In this document: one piece after another, positions 17,954 through 26,125 of the stretch | Position numbering within the stretch: position 1 is the first letter of the stretch | How the letters are laid out: each line of letters starts with the position of its first letter | Position numbers and translations under genes: made by a program | NCBI RefSeq assembly: GCF_000235605.1 | Contig: NC_016584.1 | Span: forward strand, 4,632,001-4,696,000 | Length of the DNA stretch: 64,000 nucleotides | Direction: 5' to 3' | From: Desulfosporosinus orientis DSM 765 | GTDB taxonomy: Bacteria > Bacillota > Desulfitobacteriia > Desulfitobacteriales > Desulfitobacteriaceae | Notes under the pieces: generated by a model | What the model saw: only the letters and a program-made list of their open reading frames with translations | What the model was told of the DNA's origin: nothing | Database searches by the model: none

Positions 17954-17988
17954 AAAAAAATACCTTAGCAAGGTCTACATATTGCTAA
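17954..17988 (-). terminator. Weak intrinsic terminator after the TetR gene
   Basis: A 7-bp stem (TTAGCAA 17965-17971 with TTGCTAA 17982-17988) is followed on the minus strand by seven T. It would separate the TetR transcript from the nitroreductase gene, at least partly. Confidence 0.5.
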
Positions 17989-18003
17989 TAGTATAAATAA
18001 CTT

Positions 18004-18609
18004 TTAGGGTAACAGTATTTTTTCAAATAAGGTCTCAATTGTATTTTTCACTGGTTTCGTTGATTTTTCGATCTTCATTCGTAACAAACTGCCTTGCCAA
18101 GCATCCCAGAACAAATCAGCTAAACATTCTGCCGATAAATCGATCCTAACTTTACCACTCTTCTGGCCACTTAGTAAGCGTTGCGCTAATATCTTTTTGA
18201 ATTCACCGACAGCAATCTCTAACGCCACACGACATTCTTCACTGGCTTCACTGATTTCACCTGCTAAGTTACCCAGCAAGCAACCCTTCTTAGGATCAGC
18301 CGATTCATATGCTGCAGTGAGCTGTACAAAAACTGTACTTAGCGCCAAATACGCATCGCCATGATCTTCTGCCTCCAACAAAATTTTCCATTGCTCAATA
18401 TGTGTTTCGGTATAAAAACGAATAATTTCTACGCCGAACTCTTCCTTGCTAGCAAAATAATTATAGAATGAGCCTTTAGGTATACCAGCAATGGTGGCGA
18501 TTTCTTGAATACCAGTGGCATTAAAGCCTTTTTGCTCCAAAAGAGATAAGCCGGTTTCTAATAGCTTCCTTTTCGTTTGTTCTAAATCTGCACATTTTTT
18601 TCTTGTCAT
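18004..18609 (-). CDS. TetR-family transcriptional regulator
   Basis: A 201-residue TetR/AcrR regulator. The N-terminal helix-turn-helix is clear: RKLLETGLSLLEQKGFNATGIQEIATIAGIPKGSFYNYFASKEEF (residues 14-58 in outline). The C-terminal ligand domain (about 70-200) carries a cluster of alanine-rich helices and matches the AcrR/YcdC-like group. It lies about 130 bases upstream of the nitroreductase on the same strand and probably controls it and itself; TGGTCAT occurs near both starts, a weak operator candidate. Confidence 0.9.
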   Translation of the reverse strand: MTRKKCADLEQTKRKLLETGLSLLEQKGFNATGIQEIATIAGIPKGSFYNYFASKEEFGVEIIRFYTETHIEQWKILLEAEDHGDAYLALSTVFVQLTAAYESADPKKGCLLGNLAGEISEASEECRVALEIAVGEFKKILAQRLLSGQKSGKVRIDLSAECLADLFWDAWQGSLLRMKIEKSTKPVKNTIETLFEKILLP

Positions 18610-18675
18610 GGCTTAATTATATAACTGGTCATATTAATTGTAAATACTCACGACGTTTTCATGGCCGTTTTCTCA

Positions 18676-18780
18676 TTAACAGACGGATTCTTGGATTATC
18701 ACTGGATTTTTCCCCCTCTTCCAGGCTTGATCTGATTCATAAGTGTCACATGCAACATAATTAGTATATACCTGAATCAT
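18676..18780 (-). CDS. Possible 34-residue small protein
   Basis: An ATG at 18780 is preceded eight bases upstream by AAGGAG and opens a 34-codon frame starting MIQVYTNYVACD and ending in VIIQESVC. The second half overlaps a DNA segment repeated at 31999-32047, where the reading frame is related (NPVIIK) but has no start. The product is unknown. The good ribosome site is the main support; it lies after the formate dehydrogenase-like gene and a repeated hairpin on the same strand. Confidence 0.4.
   Translation of the reverse strand: MIQVYTNYVACDTYESDQAWKRGKNPVIIQESVC
18685..18738. repeat. Dispersed repeat, short segment, copy A
   Basis: About 50 bases beginning GGATTCTTGGATTATCACTG resemble 31999-32047 at roughly four of five positions with small gaps. 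In both places the segment lies to the left of the repeated hairpin (18846-18924 and 32415-32492), so the two parts seem to be one unit that diverged. Confidence 0.6.
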
Positions 18781-18845
18781 TTTATACACTCCTTATTACG
18801 TATCTTTTACTTTTCTTTTTCGCCGGACTTTCCTCATTTCCTTTC

Positions 18846-18924
18846 AAAAGAATGTACTGTAAAATGCTTAAAATGATTAGGCCCTCCTGATGCTGAAATG
18901 CAGCTACAGGAGGGCCTAATCATT
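18846..18924 (-). repeat. Dispersed hairpin repeat, copy A (also terminator of the fdh-like gene)
   Basis: Perfect 18-bp arms (18872-18889 and 18907-18924) enclose an apical GCTG/CAGC stem. The hairpin and 26 flanking bases recur at 32415-32492. On the minus strand the stem is followed by TTTTAAGCATTTTA, so it probably ends transcription of the formate dehydrogenase-like gene 110 bases upstream. Confidence 0.75.
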
Positions 18925-19035
18925 TGAGGAATGGTGTCATGAACGGATTATACTGAGATAATGCAGCCACTTTAACTCCCTGCAGGATGTGGACTATGTG
19001 ATTCATTCATTAAGAAAGCACTTTAAGATTTTGGA

Positions 19036-21717
19036 TTAGGCTGTTTTTGTGATTCGTACTCCGCAAGCTTTATACTCATAGGTCTTGGACACCTTATCCG
19101 CAGCTCCATTAGTTAAGACATTCGTCGGGGTCTCCATATAATGGAATGTCATAAAGATCATCCCCTGGGGTACACGTTCGGTTATGCGGATTTTCGTTTC
19201 CAGTTCTCCCCGCCGGGAGACCACCTTAACACGTTCCCCCTCTTTAACGTCCAGTTGTTGAGCATCTAAGGGATTAATCTCAGCAAGTTCTTCGGGAGAA
19301 TAACTTTCCAGAGCTTCTGAATTTTGGGTAAACACGTTGTAATGAGAGAGTTTGCGTCCGGTGTTTAATACGAAGGGATACTCTTCATCCGGCAGTTCAT
19401 TGGCTGCCTGATACTCTATAGGCATAAAGAGTCCTTTGCCGCGAGAGAAGGTTTCTTGATGGAGGACTTTACTCCCGGGATGGTCGAGACTCGGCACCGG
19501 CCACTGCAATCCTTGCGTCCCCAGACGTTGGTGAGAAATCCCTCCATAGAGAGGAGTAAGACTGGCTATTTCCTGCATAACCTCTTCGGAAGATTCATAA
19601 GAAGATGGATAACCCATACGGTTGGCAAGTTCAATAATGATTTCTCCATCCGTCCTGGCATTGCCAATGGGCTTGATGGCCTGATTAACCATTTGTACCC
19701 GCCGCTCCGCATTCGTAAAGGTGCCGGTCTTCTCGGCAAAACTGGCTCCCGGCAGCACGACATCTGCCAGTTTAGCTGTCTCTGACATAAAGATGTCCTG
19801 CACAACAAGGAAATCGAGGGACTCTAAGCCTTTGCGTACATGATTGGCATCGGCATCAGTGATCACAGGATCCTCACCCATAATATACATAGCACGCAGA
19901 TCTCTGTTAATAGCGGCCTTGAACATATCAGGAAGCATGAGTCCTATATTAGGATCGAGGGAAACTCCCCAGGCTTCTTCGAATTTCTTCCGCACTTCCG
20001 GATTTACGACCTTCTGATAGCCGGGGTAATCGCCGGGCAGTGCTCCCATATCGCAAGAACCTTGCACATTATTTTGTCCGCGCAAAGGGTTAACTCCGGA
20101 ACACTCTTTACCCACATTCCCCGTCAGCATAGCCAGGTTGGCCAGGCTCATTACATTGTCCGTACCGGTGGTGTGCTCCGTAATCCCCAAGGTATAGAAA
20201 ATCATGGCCCGTTCTGCCGTAGCATAAATCCTGGCCGCTTCCTCTAGTTGTTCCACAGGAACCCCAGTGATTTGACTTACTTTTTCCGGCGGATAGTTTT
20301 CCAGATTCTCCCCGAACTTATCAAAACCTTCCGTCCTTGCTTCAATAAAGGAAGGATCTTCCCAGCCATTCGCCAGGATAATGTTCATGATGCCATTAAT
20401 AAGGGCGACATCCGTCCCGGGGCGAAGTCTTAACCAGAGATGGGAGCTCTCCGCCAGCTCAATTTGCCGGGGATCGGCGACAATCAGCTTTGCCCCTTTG
20501 GCTAGGGCTTGTTTCATCTTTGTCCCCACAACCGGGTGTGCTTCCGTAGGATTTGCTCCGATGACAAACATGACTTTGGCGTTAGGGATTTCTTCAAAGG
20601 AGTTGGTTGATGCTCCCGAGCCAAAGGAAACGGCCAGACCGGCAACTGTGGGTGCGTGACAGACCCTGGCGCAATGATCAATATTGTTGGTTCCAATAAC
20701 TCCACGCATGAACTTTTGCAAAAGGTAATTTTCTTCATTTGTACAGTGAGCCGAACTTAAGGCAGCCAGTGCATTCGCCCCGTAATTCTCCTTGATTTCC
20801 CGGAACTTTGCCGCCACCAAATCTAAGGCCTCATCCCATTCCGCGGGCACCAGCACTCCATCTTTGCGAATCAAAGGTGTCGTTAAGCGATTAGGGTTAT
20901 TAATCATATCCATTCCGAATCGGCCTTTGACACATAAGGCTTTGCCATTCACCGGGGCATTGGGATTTGAGGTAACACCAATTACTTTTCCATCTTTCAC
21001 ATTGAGATCGAAGTTACAGCCTGTCCCACAAAATGGGCAGGTTGTTTGAACTTTCTTCACTTCCCAAGGGCGCCCTTCACCCACCATTTTCTTCTCGCTT
21101 AGTGCACCTACCGGGCAGACTGAAACACATGAACCACAGAAGACACAATCGGATTCGTGATAAGGAAGATTAAAGGCCGGACCTACCTGAGTATCGAACC
21201 CTCGGAAGGAAAAATCCAAAACGCTTCGACCTTGAATTTCCTCACACACCCGAATACATTTGCCGCACAATACACATTTATTAGGATTCCTGACAATGAA
21301 GGGATTCCCGTCGTCCAGGGGCAGACTGCGGCGTTCGCCCTGATAAAGTTCTCCGGTAACACCGTATTCATAGGCGTACTTAGCTAAGGAACAATCCCCC
21401 ATCTTTTGACAAGTCATACAATTCAAGGGATGATTCGCCACCAACAGCTCTAAAATAGTTTTCCGGGCTGCCCGGACTTTGAGATTTTGGGTTTCAACCA
21501 CCATGCCCTGGGATACTTGGGTTACACAAGACGGAGGAAGATTGCGCATTCCTTCAATTTGGACAATACACAAACGACAGGAACCTGCAGGGGTAAGTTC
21601 CGGGTCATGACACAAAGTAGGAATTGGAATGTTATGCATCCTACATGCTTCAAGTACGGTCGTTCCCTTGGGTACGCTCACTTCGCGCCCATCAATTGTT
21701 AAGGTAAACCACTCCAA
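19036..21717 (-). CDS. Molybdenum formate dehydrogenase-like catalytic subunit, Cys type
   Basis: An 893-residue molybdopterin oxidoreductase with a NuoG-like front. In order: 2Fe-2S ferredoxin domain (C36, C47, C50, C64), a His-Cys3 4Fe-4S motif (H96, C100, C103, C109), two 4Fe-4S motifs (C148-C158 and C191-C201), the cluster beside the cofactor (C227, C230, C234, C262), then the bis-MGD domains. The metal ligand in ARVCHAP is Cys353, encoded by TGT, where selenoenzymes have Sec. This layout matches cytosolic NAD(P)-linked or hydrogenase-linked FdhA proteins. No diaphorase partner (FdhB) is adjacent, so its electron acceptor is unclear. It is transcribed alone. Confidence 0.88.
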   Translation of the reverse strand: MEWFTLTIDGREVSVPKGTTVLEACRMHNIPIPTLCHDPELTPAGSCRLCIVQIEGMRNLPPSCVTQVSQGMVVETQNLKVRAARKTILELLVANHPLNCMTCQKMGDCSLAKYAYEYGVTGELYQGERRSLPLDDGNPFIVRNPNKCVLCGKCIRVCEEIQGRSVLDFSFRGFDTQVGPAFNLPYHESDCVFCGSCVSVCPVGALSEKKMVGEGRPWEVKKVQTTCPFCGTGCNFDLNVKDGKVIGVTSNPNAPVNGKALCVKGRFGMDMINNPNRLTTPLIRKDGVLVPAEWDEALDLVAAKFREIKENYGANALAALSSAHCTNEENYLLQKFMRGVIGTNNIDHCARVCHAPTVAGLAVSFGSGASTNSFEEIPNAKVMFVIGANPTEAHPVVGTKMKQALAKGAKLIVADPRQIELAESSHLWLRLRPGTDVALINGIMNIILANGWEDPSFIEARTEGFDKFGENLENYPPEKVSQITGVPVEQLEEAARIYATAERAMIFYTLGITEHTTGTDNVMSLANLAMLTGNVGKECSGVNPLRGQNNVQGSCDMGALPGDYPGYQKVVNPEVRKKFEEAWGVSLDPNIGLMLPDMFKAAINRDLRAMYIMGEDPVITDADANHVRKGLESLDFLVVQDIFMSETAKLADVVLPGASFAEKTGTFTNAERRVQMVNQAIKPIGNARTDGEIIIELANRMGYPSSYESSEEVMQEIASLTPLYGGISHQRLGTQGLQWPVPSLDHPGSKVLHQETFSRGKGLFMPIEYQAANELPDEEYPFVLNTGRKLSHYNVFTQNSEALESYSPEELAEINPLDAQQLDVKEGERVKVVSRRGELETKIRITERVPQGMIFMTFHYMETPTNVLTNGAADKVSKTYEYKACGVRITKTA

Positions 21718-22012
21718 AATGTCTCACTCCTCATTTGCATTGTTATTAATATCGTCAATATTACTTAAAAATCACCAATACGTTGTTCTGCTTAAACAAT
21801 GTATTGGTGATTTTAAAACGTTAGAGACTTGCTCAATACGCCATAAACACAAGTGCCGCAAACAATCAGGAAACTTATTCCTTAGAAACCATTATGCATA
21901 ATATAATAGTTATATCTTTGCATAAGATATTGCTTATGAAACTTATTATAGCCTGTTTTGAAAATATATGCTAGTCATTACTTTGACTTTTATGGGAAAA
22001 TTCACAAAAGGA
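21718..22012 (-). promoter_or_regulatory. Leader and promoter region of the formate dehydrogenase-like gene
   Basis: A minus-strand -10 TATAAT (21945-21950) has only a weak -35. A transcript from it would carry about 220 bases of leader, with short palindromes such as ATTATGCATAAT, before meeting the terminator hairpin at 21767-21814, only 50 bases before the ATG. That layout would suit attenuation, but the hairpin may simply end the upstream operon. No known riboswitch was recognised. Confidence 0.4.
21767..21814 (-). terminator. Intrinsic terminator between the xanthine dehydrogenase-like operon and the fdh-like gene
   Basis: Arms of 14-15 bases (21767-21781 with 21801-21814) pair almost perfectly and are followed on the minus strand by a short T run (GATTTTTAAG). 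It ends the upstream operon or controls entry into the formate dehydrogenase-like gene. Confidence 0.75.
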
Positions 22013-22831
22013 TCACATTCCATTGCTTTCCAGAAAATCCCGGAGTAAATTCATACAGACAACCTTGCGATATTCCGCGGAAATTCTTCCCCTAATTGGC
22101 AGGATCGCCTGGTCATAGGCTCTGAGATATTCTTTCTTAAGAGCTTTAGCCTCTTCGATGGTTTTACCGATCAGCATAGCGTCAAGATCCGGGCGTCTGA
22201 TCACAACCTCACTGACTGCCCCGAAAGCAGTCTGACAGCAGACGACCCTGCCGCCCTCTGCAGCAAAGATGCCGGCAAAGGATACCCTGGAAATTGCCAG
22301 GGCATTTCTGGCCCCAACCTTCTTGTAATAGTAATGATTCAGACCGGTTTTAGGCATCAAAATCTCCGCGAGAAGTTCATCAGCCTCCAGAGAGGTTTTA
22401 TTTCTGCCCAGATAGAACTGGCTTATGGGAATGACTCGTTCCCCTTGGCTGCTGATCAGGCGCAATTTCGAGTCGGCAGCCCAAAAGATCAGGGCACTGT
22501 CCGCCTTTGGCGATCCGTTGCAGATATTGCCGCCGGCGGTGCCCAGGTTGCGAATGGCTGGTGCCGCGATCTGGGAAACAGCTTCTTTTAAAATTGCCGG
22601 AGCCAGGTCACTTTCCAGAATATCTGTAAAGGTACAGGCAGCACCAATCCTAATGTATTCCCCATCCTCCGTGATGTTTTTCAGTTCGGATACTTTGTTC
22701 AAGAACAGATAACCGGCCTTTTCCTCCGGTTTAATCATCAAGTCGGTTCCTCCGGCGTAAGGAATGACCATCTCCCGGGCCCGGATGGCCAGGGCTTCTT
22801 CCAAGGATGCAGGGTGATATCCCTTTACCAT
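22013..22831 (-). CDS. Xanthine dehydrogenase/CO dehydrogenase-type FAD-binding subunit
   Basis: A 272-residue CoxM/XdhB-type flavoprotein. The FAD-binding motifs PYAGGTDLMI (about 20-29) and NLGTAGGNICNGSP (about 95-108) are both present; a C-terminal CO-dehydrogenase flavoprotein domain follows. It would accept electrons from the 2Fe-2S subunit and pass them to NAD or another carrier. Its ATG overlaps the end of the 2Fe-2S subunit gene by seven bases. It is the last gene of the three-subunit set (large, Fe-S, FAD) that ends at the terminator 21767-21814. Confidence 0.92.
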   Translation of the reverse strand: MVKGYHPASLEEALAIRAREMVIPYAGGTDLMIKPEEKAGYLFLNKVSELKNITEDGEYIRIGAACTFTDILESDLAPAILKEAVSQIAAPAIRNLGTAGGNICNGSPKADSALIFWAADSKLRLISSQGERVIPISQFYLGRNKTSLEADELLAEILMPKTGLNHYYYKKVGARNALAISRVSFAGIFAAEGGRVVCCQTAFGAVSEVVIRRPDLDAMLIGKTIEEAKALKKEYLRAYDQAILPIRGRISAEYRKVVCMNLLRDFLESNGM

Positions 22832-23292
22832 AGTCCTTTCCCCTCCTCTGCCGCAATGCTGATTGCCTGGACAATGGCGTTATAACCGGTACACCGGCAA
22901 AGATTCCCGGAAATACCTGCCCGAATCTCTGCTTCGCTGGGGTTGGGGTTTTTCGCCAGTATGCATTCGGAAGCAAGAATCATGCCGGGAATGCAAAACC
23001 CGCACTGTACCGCGCTGACTGAAGCATAGGCTTTATCCAGGGCTGCAAAACGCTCTGTATCACGGTAGCCCTCGATGGTGGTAACCGTACTCCCTTCAAT
23101 ACTGCCCAGGGCCACCAGGCAGGAGTTGACCAGCCTTCCGTCAAGAATGACGGAACAGGCCCCGCATTCACCTTCTTTACACCCACATTTGACTCCCGTA
23201 ATCCAGAATTCCTGGCGGAGAACATCCAGCAAACGTGCGTTTTCCTCGGCCTGGGAGACGACCTCCGAGCCGTTAAGGATAAATTTTACCAT
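22825..23292 (-). CDS. Xanthine dehydrogenase-type 2Fe-2S subunit
   Basis: A 155-residue CoxS/XdhC-type ferredoxin subunit with two 2Fe-2S clusters. The plant-type cluster uses C38, C43, C46 and C58 (CKEGECGACS); the second uses C97, C100, C132 and C134 (QCGFCIPG and LCRCTGY). It moves electrons from the molybdenum site to FAD. The ATG overlaps the stop of the large subunit by one base (TAATG), and the 3' end overlaps the FAD subunit gene, so all three are translationally coupled. Confidence 0.95.
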   Translation of the reverse strand: MVKFILNGSEVVSQAEENARLLDVLRQEFWITGVKCGCKEGECGACSVILDGRLVNSCLVALGSIEGSTVTTIEGYRDTERFAALDKAYASVSAVQCGFCIPGMILASECILAKNPNPSEAEIRAGISGNLCRCTGYNAIVQAISIAAEEGKGLW

Positions 23293-25406
23293 TATTTAAG
23301 CACCTCCCGTAAAACTCTCATGGTATCTTCCGGTGTGAAAGGCGCTTTATTCAGGTTGACGCCCAGGGCATTTTCCATGGCTTCCACATAAGCCGGAGCC
23401 GCCCCGACGAGAGGAAGCTCTCCGGCGCCTTTTGCACCATAGGGACCGTGAGTATAGGGATTGTTCATGATTTTTGTCACAAGATTGGGGACATCTACGG
23501 CTGTAGGAATGATGTAATCGCTTAAACTGTTGTTGCGGATCATTCCTTTATCGTTGCAATTCATCTCCTCCATGGAAGCATAGCCGATCCCCTGGAGAAA
23601 TCCCCCATGCATCTGTCCTAAAATAATATTCATATCCACCGGAACTCCTACGTCGAAAATCCCCCATGCTCCTAGGATTTTGGTTGTAGCGGTGAGGGTA
23701 TCCACTTCCACTTCAATGGCGTTAACCGACCAGGAATAGGTGGGATAGGCATCACCCTTGAATTCTGTAATGCTGAAGGGGATTACAAAATCAGGCTCAA
23801 CGAAATGTTCTTCAATCACTTGTTCTTCTCCGGCTTTCCATTCTTCCTTAAGCCTCTCTGCTGCCCGCCTGAGCAATCCCCCAACGGTCATCAGGGAACG
23901 GCTGGCTACAGTGGGACCTGAGTCGGGAACACGGTCCGTATCCGGGTTCTCGATTAAGACCCTATCCAGAGGAATTCCCAGAGTATCAGCCACAATTTTA
24001 CTGAAGGTCGTTTTCAGGCCTTGCCCGATATCTGAGTTACTGGCCAGGATCTCTACCGTATCATCCGGGTTTTTTCTGAGCCTGGCCACAGCCTTAATGA
24101 TGTCCCGTTCCCCGCTGCCGGTGAAGCCGCAGCCATGGAAGAACATGGACAATCCAATACCTTTCCGGTAGCGGCCGGTCTGATTTCTATATTGTCTGTG
24201 TTTTTCCCGGTAACCTGTCAGTTCCTCAATCTCCTCAATCATTTCCGGCAAGGGTACATGGAAATGATATTTACCGCTGGTGGAAGTAGCATCACCCTGC
24301 TTAACCATATACTTTTGTTTTAGTTCCAGGGAATCCAGGCCCATTTCCTTAGCGAGATGATCCATCATCATTTCTACGGCGAAAAAGGTCTGGGGAGCGC
24401 CAAAGCCCCGGTAGGCGCCGCAAGGCACGGTATTGGTTTTTACCGCCCGCCCGGCAACCCGGAGATTGTCAACGCGATAAACCCCATTGGCACAGATCAG
24501 GCCCCGCTGCAGGACCACAGGGGAAAGGGTAGTATAGGCGCCGCTGTTAAAGAGGACATCAATATCCATCCCGGTAATTTCCCCATCTTTAACAGCAACT
24601 TTATAAGTGCAGATGGATGGGTGACGTTTGGAAGTAAACTCCATGTCTTCCCGCCGCTCAAAAACCACCTTCACCGGCTTGTTGGCCTTTTTGGCTGCCA
24701 CTGCCGTTTGACAGGCGAGGATGGAAGGGAAGGCTTCCTTACCGCCAAAGCCCCCGCCGGTAACATCCTGGATGACCTGAACGTCTTTCTCCTCATAATC
24801 CAGGGCTTTAGCAACTGCACCATGGACATAATAAGGACACTGCAAAGAACCTCGGACAGTCATGCGTCCGTCATGGGGATAAGCAAGCATGCCCTGGGTT
24901 TCCAGGTAAGCCTGTTCCTGATAGCCGGTCTGAAAGGTCTCTGTGAACACCCGGTCCGCTTCTCTCAAAGCCTTCTCAATATCTCCCTTGGCATAGTTAT
25001 AATTGAAGAAAACCGTGTCCGACTTAAGCATATCCAGAACCGGCTCCAGGTCTTCATAGACCACAACGATCTCATTCAGGATTCTCTCCACTTCTTTGAG
25101 CTCCGGACCTACAACCATCAGGATCGGGTCACCTACATACTCCACAGTATCCCCGGCAAAAACCGGGGTATCATCCTGAACGATATGAACCTGATTGATA
25201 CCGGGAACGTCATTCTTATCCACCACATAATAGCCCTCAGGCAGCTGGGGCAGAAGAATCCCGGCAATGCGGGCCCTGGCCTTGGCAGAGTGCAGCAGCC
25301 TCCCCAAAAGCATGCCCTCCATGACATGATCATCCACGTATAGCGCACGGCCGCTCATCTTAGAATCATGATCCTTTTTCTTTACGGGTTTACTTATCCC
25401 TTCCAT
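23292..25406 (-). CDS. Xanthine dehydrogenase-like molybdenum-binding large subunit
   Basis: A 704-residue XdhA/CoxL-family subunit: hammerhead domain (about 15-125) then the molybdopterin domains. Motifs seen are GGGFGGKE (about 220), GAYRGFGAPQ (about 333) and the C-terminal GAKGAGELPLVGAAPA, whose Glu is the catalytic base of the family. It lacks the AYRCSLR active loop of aerobic CO dehydrogenase, so it is a hydroxylase of a purine, aldehyde or N-heterocycle; the substrate cannot be fixed. First gene of the three-subunit set, 19 bases after a MocA-like gene. Confidence 0.93.
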   Translation of the reverse strand: MEGISKPVKKKDHDSKMSGRALYVDDHVMEGMLLGRLLHSAKARARIAGILLPQLPEGYYVVDKNDVPGINQVHIVQDDTPVFAGDTVEYVGDPILMVVGPELKEVERILNEIVVVYEDLEPVLDMLKSDTVFFNYNYAKGDIEKALREADRVFTETFQTGYQEQAYLETQGMLAYPHDGRMTVRGSLQCPYYVHGAVAKALDYEEKDVQVIQDVTGGGFGGKEAFPSILACQTAVAAKKANKPVKVVFERREDMEFTSKRHPSICTYKVAVKDGEITGMDIDVLFNSGAYTTLSPVVLQRGLICANGVYRVDNLRVAGRAVKTNTVPCGAYRGFGAPQTFFAVEMMMDHLAKEMGLDSLELKQKYMVKQGDATSTSGKYHFHVPLPEMIEEIEELTGYREKHRQYRNQTGRYRKGIGLSMFFHGCGFTGSGERDIIKAVARLRKNPDDTVEILASNSDIGQGLKTTFSKIVADTLGIPLDRVLIENPDTDRVPDSGPTVASRSLMTVGGLLRRAAERLKEEWKAGEEQVIEEHFVEPDFVIPFSITEFKGDAYPTYSWSVNAIEVEVDTLTATTKILGAWGIFDVGVPVDMNIILGQMHGGFLQGIGYASMEEMNCNDKGMIRNNSLSDYIIPTAVDVPNLVTKIMNNPYTHGPYGAKGAGELPLVGAAPAYVEAMENALGVNLNKAPFTPEDTMRVLREVLK

Positions 25407-25425
25407 AAAGCCCCTCCTCTTTCAA

Positions 25426-26061
25426 TCATAAGATATATTCCCCCGGTATAGAATGTTGATCAGCCAGGTAGTTGACCAGTTTGTGATAATCTTCCTTTGT
25501 GTCTGTATCCATCAGGCAGCCCAAATCCTCCACAGGTACTGTCGCCACCCGGTCTTCAAGGGTTTTCCAGACTTCACGGAGGCCCCCTTCTCCCGTAAAA
25601 TTGAGAATGAGATCTCTGCACTGCCAGGAAATCAAGGGCGGATGTTTGCGCTTTCCGTCAATGGCCGGAAAGGCCGCCAAGGCCTGGGTTCTGAGCATAG
25701 CCTCTTTTACTGCCCTGAAAGTCTCTGGATGAATGGCCGGCATATCCCCCGGCAGGAGATAAAAAGCATCACAGGGCTTAAGGGCAGAGACTCCGATTTT
25801 TATGGATGTCAGCATATCCGTTTCTGCATAGTTTTGGTTATAGGCAAGCTTCAGCCGGGAACGGGCGTACTTATCTGCCAGGTAAGCTTCAACTTCTTCA
25901 GCCCGGTAACCCAGCACGAGGATCACCTGGCCTGCGCCGGCCTTTAGCATACTGTCAATACAGGATTCAATCACTGTTTTGTTCTGCAATTTTAAAAGCG
26001 GTTTAAAGGCTTGCATACGGCTGGATAACCCTGCAGCCAGGATGATGCCATTAATTTTCAT
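25426..26061 (-). CDS. MocA-like molybdenum cofactor nucleotidyltransferase
   Basis: A 211-residue MobA/MocA-type NTP transferase. It opens with the nucleotide-binding signature IILAAGLSSRMQAFKPLL and has the metal-binding LLPGDMPAIHPETF. Such enzymes attach CMP (MocA) or GMP (MobA) to molybdopterin. Because enzymes of the xanthine dehydrogenase family use the cytosine dinucleotide form, and such genes flank it on both sides, a MocA-like role is most likely. It lies between the fused hydroxylase and the three-subunit enzyme on the same strand. Confidence 0.88.
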   Translation of the reverse strand: MKINGIILAAGLSSRMQAFKPLLKLQNKTVIESCIDSMLKAGAGQVILVLGYRAEEVEAYLADKYARSRLKLAYNQNYAETDMLTSIKIGVSALKPCDAFYLLPGDMPAIHPETFRAVKEAMLRTQALAAFPAIDGKRKHPPLISWQCRDLILNFTGEGGLREVWKTLEDRVATVPVEDLGCLMDTDTKEDYHKLVNYLADQHSIPGEYIL

Positions 26062-26125
26062 TCAAACCTCTCGCTTTCTGATTAAACAGTCCTTTGATTT
26101 TATGCTTCCCATTGCTTTCCTTTGC

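Noticed and set aside
19036-21717. Possible selenocysteine in the formate dehydrogenase-like protein
   Set aside because: The ligand codon is TGT, a plain cysteine, and no in-frame TGA occurs.
21814-21950. ModE-like or Moco-riboswitch elements in the fdh leader
   Set aside because: Short palindromes are present but do not match the known consensus layouts well enough.
24357-25343. 328-codon open frame on the plus strand opposite the large molybdenum subunit
   Set aside because: It is a shadow of the minus-strand gene; no ribosome site, and the real gene has full family motifs.
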